A stretch of 64,000 nucleotides of DNA from Amorphophallus konjac (taxonomy: Eukaryota; Streptophyta; Magnoliopsida; Alismatales; Araceae). Made by a program: the position numbers and the translations under genes. The stretch spans positions 308,920,740 to 308,984,739 of the forward strand of contig CM040120.1 in assembly GCA_022559845.1 (NCBI GenBank). The letters run 5' to 3'. Positions within the stretch are counted from its first letter, which is position 1, and each line of letters opens with the position of its first letter. The notes beneath the pieces were generated by a model. It saw nothing but the letters and a program-made list of their open reading frames with translations. It had not been told where the DNA came from and searched no databases. This document shows, piece by piece, positions 45,675-56,938 of this stretch.

Positions 45675-47332
45675 TCATTCGAAATTTTTTGGTACCCAAG
45701 CTTGCTTGGATCCTTGTTGGTTATCAGTGGTTCTGGCAATTGATCTTCTTTTCTTTGTTTCCTTCTGGTCACCCACTCTCATCCAGGGACAATAATTGGA
45801 TGTGTGTCCATATTCGCCACAATAGAAGCAACGCACAGGGTATTTATCATTTCTTCTTTGCACATATGCATGGTTCCATTGCGAGTGAGCATGTATACTA
45901 TCATGTTGATTGTGAGAGTAGCTCCTACCTCTCAGTTTCCAGCACTCCTGGATTGTGTGGCCAATCTTTCGACAGTGGTAACAACAAGGAAGGTGACTTT
46001 TGTTGAACGCCATGGGCAGTGTCGACCTGTCCGAATGGAAGTGTCGACTCTTCTGATTCCTCATGCGGTTCTGTGCAGATTTCTGCTACATACGTCCTCT
46101 GCCAGAGTTGACCTTTCTTTTGCCCTTGGTTTCAGCAGCAATTCCTGAATCCTTTCCTGCTCTTAGTTTATCATTATTTAAGGTGAGACAGTCATGTACA
46201 GTGTGATCAAGCATGCCATAATGAAAGCAATAAACATTCATTTTATGGGAGGCATGGTAGTCATCATAGCTTTTCCCTTTGTGCATGTCAAGACTAGCAG
46301 ACTGGGGTTTTTGTCTTTGAACGAGAGCCTTCTCTTTTCGCTTACCAATGCATTTTAGTTTTTCTGAGCAGCATGCGGTGTTGGGAGGTGGTAAGAAGTG
46401 CTGGCATCATTCTTACCCTTGACAGAAGTGATGTAGGCCTTGCTTCCGAAGAATTGTTGGTTTTTGGGTTTGTAACTCAATTCTCCCTCACGATGAATTA
46501 CCCTTGTTTCCAAGAGTCTGTTCAAGCTTTCCTTATCCTGCAAACACTTAGACAAAGAGTCATTTATATCTTTGATTTCATTCTCCAATGAGGAGACGTG
46601 CAGCTCGATTTCAACGAGGTCCTCTTCACACACAGCCAATTGCTCATTGATCATGGTATTAACCCCCTTGTAGTTTTCAATCTCCATTTGAAGTTCATTC
46701 AGTTTTTCAGAATTGTCATGGGCGTACCTTTGCCCTTCTCATGAATGGACAGTCTTTGAAGCAACATGTCGTTTTGTTCTTTTACCATTTTTATTTCTCC
46801 AATCAACCTTTCATCAGGGATTTGCTTGTCCGACATGGTTCATTCATTAGATGTTGATTTAGGTTGGTTTTGAAGTTGTCTTATGATTACTTCCAACCTA
46901 GTGATTTCAGCTTGAAGGATTCTATTTTCATCTGTTAGGCATGTAACGGTTTGCTTATTCACATCCAAGTCAGAGTTGAGAGTGTCATTTAGCTCTTTAA
47001 AAACTAAACAATTGTTACAGAATGAAGTTTCATTTTGACAGATTGGTTGGATTTTAAGTTTTCAAACAGTGTCTTCCAACCTTATGATTTCATCCTGAAG
47101 GATTTTGATTTCATCATTTAGACAATCAATGTTTTGTTTGTGCAAATCCAAGTCAATGGTGAGAGTATTATTTAGTTCTTCAAATCTGGAACAGTTTTCA
47201 CATGCATGACACTTACCTTGACTAATCTTCTTCAAGTCCTTTTTCATTCTTTTGTTTTTAAATTTCATCTTTTTGTATTATTCAATCAACTGATCATATG
47301 CTTCCATGAGCTCTTCAAAAGAAAAGTCTTTA
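45675..47332 (-). pseudogene. gag: Gag of element M, C-terminal part
   Basis: Minus-strand pieces in order: KDFSFEELMEAYDQLIE then a stop, a coiled-coil stretch (KNKRMKKDLKKIS..., LHKQNIDCLNDEIKILQDE), ESLNRLLETRVIHREGELSY (the motif shared with the other copia gags), a degenerate knuckle (CFHYGMLDHTVHDC), and two good CCHC knuckles (CYHCRKIGHTIQEC, CFYCGEYGHTSNYC). It ends GSKQAWVPKNFE, TGA at 45675. Several stops and frame breaks show it is dead. The upstream half is at 49410-49815, split off by a solo LTR. Fewer zinc knuckles remain than in the young element. Confidence 0.85.
47328..47332. repeat. Target-site duplication CTTTA (partner at 49410-49414)
   Basis: CTTTA immediately precedes TGATGCGGGA and immediately follows TTCCCATCA. 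The gag frame of element M reads through when the insert and one copy are removed. Confidence 0.93.
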
Positions 47333-49409
47333 TGATGCGGGACGAGACACGGACACGACAAGCTCGCGATCGTCCCTTAACGAGGGAAGCGTCGGACGTG
47401 CGCGGTTGAGAAACCGGCAAGAGCTAGGGTGGTCGGCTCTCTCTTTCGTGCCCGGATCGGGTCACGGGACGGTAATGATCACTCTCGCAGCAGCGGTGAT
47501 ACAAATAGAAAGCGAGCTAGTTACCCTATCATGCTCTCTAGCAGCGGCATAAACAAGTATATATGAAAATAAGCAAATGCCGAGTGTAGGGAGCGAGAAC
47601 GATACCTCCACGCGCTCGGCGTGGGGATGACGGACCTGGCCGAAACTCGTACTCCCGGGGAACTTAACACACAATAATTACAGCAATGGGAATATGCCCA
47701 CTCCACGCAGGGAGGTAAAGGGAGACACAAATGGGCCCGGGAGGACCGAATTCGGGATGACGGGCAGCTTCGTGTGTTGATTCGGCTACACGCGTAATCA
47801 CGACCGTGGGGCCCACGCGCTGTCCGGAGGGGCCGTGTGAGACCCGGTGTCACCGCTGTGGTGGGGACATTGGTAGAAGCGATCCCCGGGCTGGCGGCAC
47901 GTCGGAACGGCGATCGGAGGCCGGGCGGCTCCGTTCGGTACCCGTCGGAATTGCTGCCCACGGGCTGGTTGCTGCTGTTTTGCAGCGCGCGATCGGACGA
48001 AAATGGCCGCTGTGATCAGCCCCGTCGCCGGAATGCGACGAAACCAGTGCCGTTGGAAAGAGGACTCAAAATACTCAAATGTAGGGCCAGTGGATTCCTC
48101 TGAACCTATGCGGACCAGGGCCTTAGATATTTTTCAATCTTCTGCTCCACTGCTCCAGAAATCTTAGATCAGCATATCAGATCCCTGTAAAAGGCCATTG
48201 ACCGCCTACTTACAGCGGGATTAGGACTTTGATCTCTTCTTCAAAGTTGTAGATAATCAAACCACAGAACTGGGACAATTTTGGGAATTGGAGTTGGAGG
48301 TGGGGGTGATTTGATATGATTTTTGAAGTGACTGGTGGTCGGATCTGGGAACAGGTGGACAGAACTATAGATGGGACTGAGAACGATTTTTAGAAAATAT
48401 GAGATGGACGAACCAAAAATTAAGAAAAATTGTGGATGAAGGGGTGGATGGAAGGAAACGCTAATAAAATTTGTGGGATGAAAAAAACTCGAAAAGTGGG
48501 TCTAAGACCTAAAACGCAGGGCGGGTGAAAATAGAAACAGACAGCAGACAGAACAGAAGTGGAAGAGTGGACGAAAATCTAAAAATACTAAACGGGATCT
48601 GAATGACAAACCAAAATTTAGGGGATGTTCTTGACAGCTCTGGAACACCCAGTAAAATTCCCAGTGCGATCTGAGCTCATGGCTGAGGTGGGAATTTCAT
48701 GGAAGTTGCTGTGGTACTGCGCGGACAGAACTGCAGCGGCGGCTCGATGGCGGCACGAACGGCGGCGGCGGCGGCACCGATGATCACCGGAGGGTGGGGA
48801 AAGGAGATACCACTCTAGAATGGAGACTTGGGAAGGGGAGAACCAGAGGAGAGAGGGCTGGGGGCGCAGCTATCTCTTGCTCATTCAACAAAATTCTGAT
48901 TTTCATTGATTTTCACATAAAAATACAATCTTTTATATGATTCCAACCAAATCAATTATCCACCCTTAGATCTAGGGATGGGGATTGAAGGGCTGGGATT
49001 GCATGCCACAAACACAAAAAAAAATATTAAAAAATGAAGGAGGGGCGGCCTATTGACTATGGGTAGGTTTTGAATGGAAGGTTGAATGGGGGTAGGTGGG
49101 ATGGGTGTAGAATGTTGACATTCTTAACCCTTTGTCTACCCATGTGGCATATGACTAATCCACTCATCTAGAAGGCCACCTAGGCTGGTTGACCAGCCCC
49201 ACATGGTCTAGGTAGACCAATGGGAAAGGGCTGAGGGCCCCCTTGCTGGTCCCATGGGCAAATTACATAGAAACCCACATAATCTACGGGAGTGACGCAT
49301 TGGCCGATAAAGCCGTACAATTGCGCGTATACTTTCCCGTGGATATAAAAATAAACTAAAGGATATAAATGCAATATGAAAAGTACTAGCTCGGCGTCGA
49401 TTCCCATCA
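47333..49409 (-). mobile_element. Solo LTR inserted in the gag of element M
   Basis: 2077 bp with TGATG...CATCA ends and a 5-bp CTTTA duplication but no internal region: the product expected from recombination between two LTRs. Orientation is inferred as minus because ATATAAAAG on that strand near 48930-48940 is a plausible TATA box, and because the layout (TGATG...CATCA ends, a purine-rich gagagag block, the AAATATAAGCAAATTC-like stretch) resembles the minus-strand element at 54172. The 47600-48050 part is GC-rich. No gene. Confidence 0.85.
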
Positions 49410-49815
49410 CTTTAGAATCAGAGCTTACCTACGATGAGGATGGATTGCTTGACTGCTCTAATCGGTCAGCCATAAGGCATTGATACTCTTGATCTTCCTT
49501 TTCATGGAAGTTCATCAACACCTCCAGAGCTTGCTTAGATGTGCTACAGTTAGACACAAGATCAAGTAATCTGTCGACAACCGCAGCTTTGATTAAATTG
49601 AGTGCAGCATGGTTGTTGTTGTGTTTGGTCTTGTGTTCAGATGACCATTCACTTGAATCTGATGGTATCTCATTTGGACCAATGTGTATAAGGTTCCATA
49701 ATTAAGGATCTGTGAATTTGACATAGTCGTACATTCCTCTCAGCCATATTGAAAAATCTGAACCATCAAACATAGGAAGAGAAACCTTCAAGATATCTTC
49801 AGCAGATGAAGCCAT
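49410..49815 (-). pseudogene. gag: Gag of element M, N-terminal part
   Basis: ATG at 49815 on the minus strand: MASSAEDILKVSLPMFDGSD, FSIWLRGMYDYVKFTDP, stop, then LWNLIHIGPNEIPSD, NHAALNLIKAAVVDRLLDLV and NCSTSKQALEVL. This is a copia capsid-type N-terminus homologous to those at 26221 and 40186. A second stop lies just before the solo LTR insertion. The frame continues at 47332. The leader to the PBS is only about 60 bases. Confidence 0.85.
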
Positions 49816-49878
49816 TTTACTCAAAAAGCACTAAGATCTTTCCATGTAGATCGTAGGATCTAGGAATAGCAGAGCTAG

Positions 49879-49890
49879 GCTTTGATACCA
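49879..49890 (-). other. Primer binding site of element M
   Basis: TGGTATCAAAGC on the minus strand, one mismatch from the tRNA-iMet site, directly after LTR end CCCAACA. Confidence 0.88.
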
Positions 49891-49892
49891 AT

Positions 49893-52567
49893 TGTTGGGT
49901 CCCAGGAAGTGCAGTCGGATCTAGAAGGGGGGGTTGAATAGATCCTATTGATAACTATGGCCTATTTTAAATCAGAACCCTAAATAGGCAAATTACTCCT
50001 ATAAACCAATAAGACACTTAGGCACACAGCGCAGTGGAATAGATAGGAGAGGAGCAAGTAATAGATTTAAAGCTCGATGCCCAGTTCAGACAGGTCGACA
50101 CCCAGGGCAGTGATTATGTTGAAATTCCAACAATTGAGCTCCGGCATATCAAAATGTGACGACACATCCAACTCATGTCTCGACATTTTTACAACGGATC
50201 ACAACACAGGTCGACACACCTGCCTGTAAGGTCGACACTTCTTCAGTATGCTCCAGCTATATAGTGAGCTGGGGTCAACACTTCAGGGCAGTGAGGTCAA
50301 CACCTCTTGGCAAGGCATAATAAACGCTTGAGTGTGTAGAGAAATTAAATAGCGAAGTAGCACACTAACCTGTGAAATGGGGATAGATGTTATAGAACAA
50401 GCTCACAATGAATACACCCCACAACACAAGGATTTTAAGGTGGTTCGGTTGTTAGCTCACAACCTACGTCGACCTCACACCAAACTCGGTGTGGCTTTCA
50501 GGCTGACACACAGCTTGAACCGCTGAGCTGCACAGCTTGCTTACACAGCTGAGCAACACAGCTTGCTTTCACAGCTGAGCAGCACAGTTTGCTTTCACAG
50601 CTAAGCAACACAACTTGCTTTCAACTGACTAACAGCTGGAAACACCCAGAGGATCTGATCCTCTCTACCTCTGAAACCACAGAGGGAACTCGATCCTTAA
50701 ACAGGGGATCGGAAAAGCTAGATGTATTGATGAAAGATGAACCGTAACAAATCAAAGTTGAATACTGCAAGTGCAGTGGATAAGAAATGGAGACAATGTA
50801 GACACCAGTTAAAAGATTGAATCAAGACGACGGAGCCGATGATTGCGGTAACAATATATGATCCAGGGATCCTTTTCTTCATGCACAGGTAGACTACAGG
50901 GCTTGTCTTCTCTCTCAACGCTGCTCTCTCTTCTTCTTCTACTCTCTCACAGCACTGGACTATGTCAACCAAGTGCTGGGCATGCTCTCACGCTTTGTTT
51001 GGTGGATGGTCTAGAGCGTGGCACTGTGTGGACGTCATCAGCCCCTTCTTCAGATGAGGAAGCTTGGTATAAATAAAAAAAGCAAGTTGTAATGCCACAT
51101 CTAAATTGCGCCAAGGAATCTATGATGGACCATTTCACCGGCGGTATTTACCCTCCATAATTTCCCTTGAAGCGTGCGCCAGGGTGAAGTGAGAGCTTGG
51201 AACCTTCTAGGCAAGTTTCATGATCGATGGTGGCAGCACTTCGAAGAAGGGACTGAGTCTTCTCATTTAGATGTTTGGAGATCTTGCCATTAAATGCTCC
51301 TGTAGGCCTGCTGTCTTCCATCGGCTGAGCCCAACTGCCAGTACAAGGATAGGTATGATGGCAGACAGTGTTAAGGAGCAGATCAGATCTTCCTTTAGAC
51401 AGTATCAGATATTCATATTTAATCTCCCTCAGATAGTCGGTCTTCTCATTCAGCACAGGTGTACTCTTATGCGTACAATGGCTAGTTGGACAGCCCATTG
51501 GTCGACAGCAAGACAATGGCAGATTGCGGAGTGTCCTATTCCCAGCAGCAGACAGTCTGGACAGGCAGACTGATAAGACAGACAACACGACAGACTGACG
51601 AGGCTCTTCCAGTTGGATTTCAGACTGAATTCATCTCCAAAAGTTTAACAAATGAGTGATAAGATGGTAGAGCAAGGGTCAGACCTTGGGACGTGATCCA
51701 GACCCCAAAAACCATAATTTTAATGATTTGCGATTCCTTTTTCTCTCTCTAGATGGTCCACTGATTTGACAGATTATTTGCTTGAGGATCTTTTGGAAGA
51801 TCAAGGGTGTCGACCTCCTTCGAGGTAAGTGTCGAGACATCCTTTGAATATCATGAAGGCCCACGACCAATGTGTCGAGACTTCTCAAGACAGTGTCGGG
51901 ACATGTGTGCTTGATTCCAAGATGTCATCAAGACTGTGTTGAGACAGCATCTAGCAGTGTCGAGACATATGAGCCATATGCAGGAAATATCACACGAGTG
52001 TGTCGACACTTTTCTGTTAGTGTGTCGAGACATCCCTTGAAAGGTTTTGAGAACAGCTTCTGCCGATTTCATACACGTTCTGGTTGAACCTAGATGTGTC
52101 GACACGTTTCTGTTAGTGTGTCGAGACATCCTTTGAATGGTCTTGAGGATGACTTCTGCTTCAGCTGATTTCTTCTTGAGGTGTCGAGACAATTTTCTGA
52201 TGTGTCGACACAAGCTTTATGTGCAGAGTTGTCATCCGAAGGTGTCGAGATATTTTCTTTCTAATTCAGCCTTTGATTGGAGTGTGCTTAGACCTTGATG
52301 AATGGACCTTGATCTACTTATTGTGTTCGGACTTTAGTTCATTTTCTTTGGCCATCTTTCTTATGCAGCCTAATGCCTCATCTGTGTGACTTACTTGATT
52401 TCTTTCTATCCTTGCATACACACTTTGTTGCCGGTGTGGGTTTGTCTTGATTTCTTTCTATCCTTGCAGACACACTTTGTTGCCGGTGTGGGTTTGTCCT
52501 AAAATGATATTAATGAATCATAGTTAGACATCATCGAAACAAAAGAATATTATACATAAGCCCAACA
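49893..52567 (-). mobile_element. LTR of element M with PBS on one side and polypurine tract on the other
   Basis: 2675 bp on the minus strand, TGTTGGGCTTATG at 52567 to GGGACCCAACA at 49893. It contains the GTGTCGAGACAT array (about 51805-52260), the 52-bp tandem duplication and a CACACC...GGTGTG hairpin (50476-50493). Unusually, its outer side (52568 onward) is another polypurine tract and internal sequence, so it is shared by two internal regions. Confidence 0.88.
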
Positions 52568-53293
52568 TTCTCCCCCTTTTTGATGATGGCACCTATGAGC
52601 AATGAGTCATCATGAGTATATTGAAAGTCAGAGACTAAAAGAATGTAATTAAGAATGAAAGCACAAAGACTTTCTGTAATTGTGAATAAAGGCACAAAGA
52701 CTTTCAATAATCATCTCTCCATACAATTTCCTCCCCACAAAATCTTATGCAAGTATTCAAGACTCTCTCCCCAATGCATTCCTTAGTTAATGACACATAC
52801 AATTCTCTCCCCCTTTGACATCATCAAAATATCATATTAGAGAGAAAATATGGCATAATTAGGAAGGTAGGAGTGAAGGAAACTGCAGCACATCAATTGT
52901 TGGAAATTATTAGCACATGATGTACAATGATGCAATATAGCAGCAAAAGAGCACATTTTTTATTTCAGCTTTTTCAAGATTTTTAGTGGTTTTCTATTTT
53001 TCAGACTTTTTTGGTTTTCTATGCAAGATATGTGTGTACACAGTTGAAGAATGCAGTCCACCTTATTGCATGAGAGACTGAAACCAGTTGAGTTGTAACT
53101 ACAATGCCAATGATGCTAGGATTTATGGCAGATGCGCATGGATGATGATTCCAATGTTATGTTCAATGGATGATTGCAAAGTTATACACATGTAACAATG
53201 CTAGCAATGACGGATGTAAAATATGTTTCATGCAAGGTTGACACCAAGGAACACCAAGATATGATATTTCAAGAAGGGATGGCATGTTCTGAC
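52568..53293 (-). mobile_element. Extra internal fragment of element M family
   Basis: Begins with CATCAAAAAGGGGGAGAA on the minus strand and follows 23878-24598 almost base for base, then stops abruptly at GTTCTGAC where a copia LTR begins. Noncoding. Confidence 0.85.
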
Positions 53294-53586
53294 GGATCTG
53301 GATCCAACGGGAGCTGATTTCAAGATCCGGAACTTAATCCAGAGGATCCGTCTGCTCTGGAAAAAGCCGTTAGCTTGCGTTGGTGTCAGAAGACTGTGTT
53401 TTGACAGAGATATTTTCTGAAGAAAATCGTACCCTTTCTCAAATGGTCTTTTACCTACCCACATTCCTGCAAACTTGTCAAGAAGATACTCAACTGTGCA
53501 AGTGGAAGCATATCTAATAATGTGGACGTGACATTCTGGGTGTTGCTTGAAAAGTGGACAACGTTGGTGTCGCCCTGGGACACCAA

Positions 53587-53598
53587 TATATATATAAG
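53587..53598 (+). promoter_or_regulatory. Putative TATA box of the copia LTR
   Basis: TATATATATAAG, about 300 bp into the LTR. Confidence 0.55.
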
Positions 53599-54166
53599 AA
53601 GCATGTGCTCCGGTTCGAAGAAATGAGAGAGTAGAAGCGAGCTAAGAAGAGCACTGAGGAGAAAACGAAGAAGAAGAAAACTTGTTGTGCAAGCTACTCT
53701 TCATCCTGATGCTGCCGGCGTGAGTGAACCTAGAAGAAGACATTTTCCTCTTCCTCACGACGAAAAGAAATCTTCAGTGGCTACTATGAAGATTCAACAA
53801 GATGAAGAAAACCAAGGCTCTCTCGAGCTCACTCCCAGATAGGAGACTTCTTTGTCATAGAGCTTTCATTACGATACTCTGTATGGCCATTTCATCTTTT
53901 GTTTGCTTTTCTACTAAACAAACTTCTCCTCATTAGATCCCTACCTGCGTGTAGGAAGACAGAAGGCGTGGTCGCCTATCTGTATGGTCTGGGGTGTGAT
54001 CCCACAAGCTGTGCAACAGTGGAGTGTGAGAGTGTATCTCTCTGCTAGAAGCTGTGAATCAGCGGTTGTGCTCTGGCACTAGTGAAGCCTCACTATGTTG
54101 TGTGAGGGGTGGACATAGGTCTCTAGATTGAGACTGAACCACCTTAAAGATCTTGTCTTGTGGTTT

Positions 54167-54171
54167 GTCTT
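54167..54171. repeat. Target-site duplication GTCTT (partner at 62971-62975)
   Basis: GTCTT directly precedes TGATGTGACAC and directly follows CCCCCATCA at 62970. Confidence 0.95.
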
Positions 54172-55559
54172 TGATGTGACACAAACTAGGACCTAAATTA
54201 CAAGCAACGCAACGACTTGGCAATGTCACACAAGTGGACCACTCGCGTTTGGCACACTCGGGTCCGTAGGTGGACCGGTAATGGGGTGAGGGTCCGAGGT
54301 TGGACCGGAGGTTTCCAAGGGTATGGTTGGCTTGAGGAGGACCCCTAAGGGCCAGGGGTTGCCCAAATTCATGGGCGGTCAGCACGCCGAAGGCATGGGT
54401 TGAAGGGTCACTCTCACAACTCACCCGCGGTAGCCACTCAAATATAAGCAAATTCGGAACGGGCGCTCACTCACCGTCCGATGGAGTTAAGAAACAATAC
54501 TAATTAAGCAAGAGAATCCAGCAAAGAGAAGTGTTCAGGGGCTTACCTGATCAGTGTGAAGACACCGATCCCGACCGGAGACGAGGGCGAGCGAGGAAGC
54601 GTGGGCTTACCCGCACGCCGTGCTGGAGAAGCTTCAACCTGAAATTTCAGATTACATGCACTACGCCCCATGCAAGGGGGGGATCTTGGGGAAGGGAAGT
54701 CAATGACTACACACAAACACTACCTCCCACAGGGAGGGGCGGTAAGCCGGCCAGGCGGGGAGGGGAAAAACTGAAATTGAAGTCGAACGGTTGGATGATG
54801 CCGGTTCTACCCGCTCTCTGTGACTGAGGACAGACAGTTGAAGTTGTTGACGCTGCAGCCACTCCCGAATTTTTTTGGCAATGAGACCAGCTGGAGAGTA
54901 TTCGTAGGTGACCCAGGAAGTCGTCCAAATATTTTTGGAATTTTGGGAAGTCGGTGCTGGTCGGGGCAGAGGCATGAAAAGGAACGCAGATCTCTGGTTC
55001 TGACTGCAACAGGACCTCAACAGCAAGAAGATGAAATCACTACGGGCGCTCCAGAGCTCTGATTCAGGCGTGGCGGGAGTCGTTAACTTTGTTGTCAAGT
55101 CCTCTTCGAGCAGAGACCCACGGGGGCACCAGATGATGTCAGAGTAGATAGGGACAGTCCGAACAGCGCTTGGGTGTCAGTTCAGTCCCAGAGTGGATAG
55201 AACAGCGCACGCGAGGGAGAAAATTGAGAAATCTTAGCTCCGGATGCCGAACGGGATGCCGCTTCTTGGAGATGGAAGGCGACTCGTTGTAGAAGCTCTC
55301 GGCCAAGTGGCGCCTCGAGAATAAGAGGGATGTGGCCGTGGGAACTTCTGGAAGTGGCCTCAGGTTGCTGATCAGATCTGTCTTGCGCAGTCGGAGAAGA
55401 ACGGATCCCCCGGGCGACCACGAGCTCAGAAAGGGATGGGACCACCACCGTTGCAAAGAGGATGGAGAGATGCTTCCAACGGTACCTCTTGGGCCTCCAG
55501 GAACGCTGAGATGAAGTCGGGGCCGGCTCTGCAAGATGCTTGTACTCTGCTGCATGCGA

Positions 55560-56150
55560 CCTGAGAATTGTAGGTGGTGAAAGGTGGTGGGGGAATGGGG
55601 TAGAAGGGATGGGAAATGGAGTGGATGGGTGTGGAGGAAACCCCTGGCTGTGAGGGGGTCTGGGAGGGGGTGTTCCAAGGTGTGGGAGGGGGAGAATGGG
55701 GTCTGGAAGGTGGTGTTTGAAGTGGGTGAGAGAGGAGCTACGAATTTGGTTGGAAGGGAGAGAGGGAAAGGGTATTTGAAAATGGGTTTAAGGGTGGGAT
55801 TAATTTCTGGTCTTGGGGATGGGAACGGGTGTGTGGGGAAGGTAAAGGGGGGGCTTGGGGAGTGGGAATTCTCTCTTGGGAGATGAGAGGGTGCTTGGGG
55901 AAGGGGAGTGGGTGGTTGGTGGTTGGAGGGTGGAGTGGGGAGTGGTGGAATCTCCCTTGGGACTAGGGTGGAGTTAAGGTGGGGTGGTGGGGAGTTGGGG
56001 ATGAGTTATTGGAGGGGGGGAAGAGAGAGAAAGGTGGTTGGGAGGGGAGGAGAGAGAAAGGGGTGCATATTTTAGAGAGAGAAAGTGGAGGAGAGAGAAA
56101 ATGACTTTCTAGAGAGAGAGGTAGAGAGAGAGGGGGATAGGGGCTTCTCA
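55560..56150. repeat. G-rich low-complexity tract within the LTR
   Basis: About 590 bp dominated by runs of 3 to 8 G on the plus strand, followed by gagagag repeats. Repeated in the other LTR at about 60890-61455. Several stretches fit four closely spaced G-runs, the pattern of G-quadruplexes. Confidence 0.8.
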
Positions 56151-56253
56151 CCCACTCAATTGGCTTCTCACCAAAAGAAGAAGATTTAAGTTGGACACTA
56201 GAAAATTCAAATATTCATTCATTCAGATTGATTCAAAATGGAGAGAGTGAGGT

Positions 56254-56265
56254 CCTATTTATAGG
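56254..56265 (-). promoter_or_regulatory. Putative TATA box of the gypsy-type LTR
   Basis: CCTATAAATAGG on the minus strand; also at 62642-62653. Confidence 0.55.
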
Positions 56266-56580
56266 GATCCCGCAACTTATAATAAGACCCTGACTTTTGG
56301 AGCATTGACAAATAACCAAGGGGAAGGGGGCGCCCTTGGGCCTAGCCCAATGAATTGGGCCCATTAACTAATCTAATCAACCCTATGACACTTAACTTAG
56401 GTAGATGACTCATTAACCTAGGTACTAGACTCAAATAAAAGAAAAATTACAATGATATGACTCAAATAAAATATGAAAATTACATGACTTGACTCAGAAA
56501 AATATGATGGACACAATGGAGCTATGCTGGTGAGCAATCGAAGCTGTGGAAAATGTGAAGGGCGAGAGATGCCCCCATCA

Positions 56581-56592
56581 TACCCCCGGGGT
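56581..56592 (-). other. Polypurine tract (probable)
   Basis: The minus strand reads CCCCGGGGGTA immediately before the LTR start TGATGGGGGC. Short, but correctly placed. Confidence 0.6.
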
Positions 56593-56938
56593 GCGAAGAA
56601 CTCCACTCCGTCGAGCATGGGTCTGCTGGGGAAGAGGTCCTCCAATGCAGCTCCGGGCGAGCCATAACCTCCAAACTCAACTTCACGTCCTTAACTGGGG
56701 GATTGCTCTCCATCCTCTCAAGGTGGCTCGGGCACACCCTCTTGTCGGCGATAGTGCCTTGCTTACCCAGTATTGCCTCCGTGTGCACACGTCGGACTCT
56801 CAAGCTGATATGTGGAAGCTCTCCGAGGGTGTCACTCACAAAGATGGGGGTAGGCTGTAGGTGCTCACTGGGATCCACCGCGGTGCCCTTAGAGGGTGCT
56901 AGATCCGCCACGTGAAAAGTGGGGTATATCCCAAAATC

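Larger units (their letters stand above)
53294..54171 (+). mobile_element. 5' LTR of a plus-strand copia element, first part
   Basis: Starts where similarity to element M ends; the exact first base is uncertain because TGAC occurs in both sequences (TG could be 53290). Contains a TATA box at 53587-53598 and the conserved hairpin CCTCAC...GTGAGG (54088-54107) followed by GGTGGACATAGG. Interrupted at 54171 and continued at 62976. Joined length is about 1.1 kb. Confidence 0.75.
54172..56580 (-). repeat. 3' LTR of the gypsy-type gag-only element
   Basis: 2409 bp, matches 59485-62970 once the LINE there is removed. Holds a very G-rich segment (plus strand, 55560-56150) and a TATA box on the minus strand at 56254-56265. 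Confidence 0.9.

Noticed and set aside
47521..47961. 146-codon frame in GC-rich DNA
   Set aside because: Inside the solo LTR between clean TSDs; no recognisable domain.
55139..55678. 179-codon minus-strand frame in the gypsy-type LTR
   Set aside because: LTR noncoding sequence; the sister LTR copy (60492-60991) is broken in this frame.
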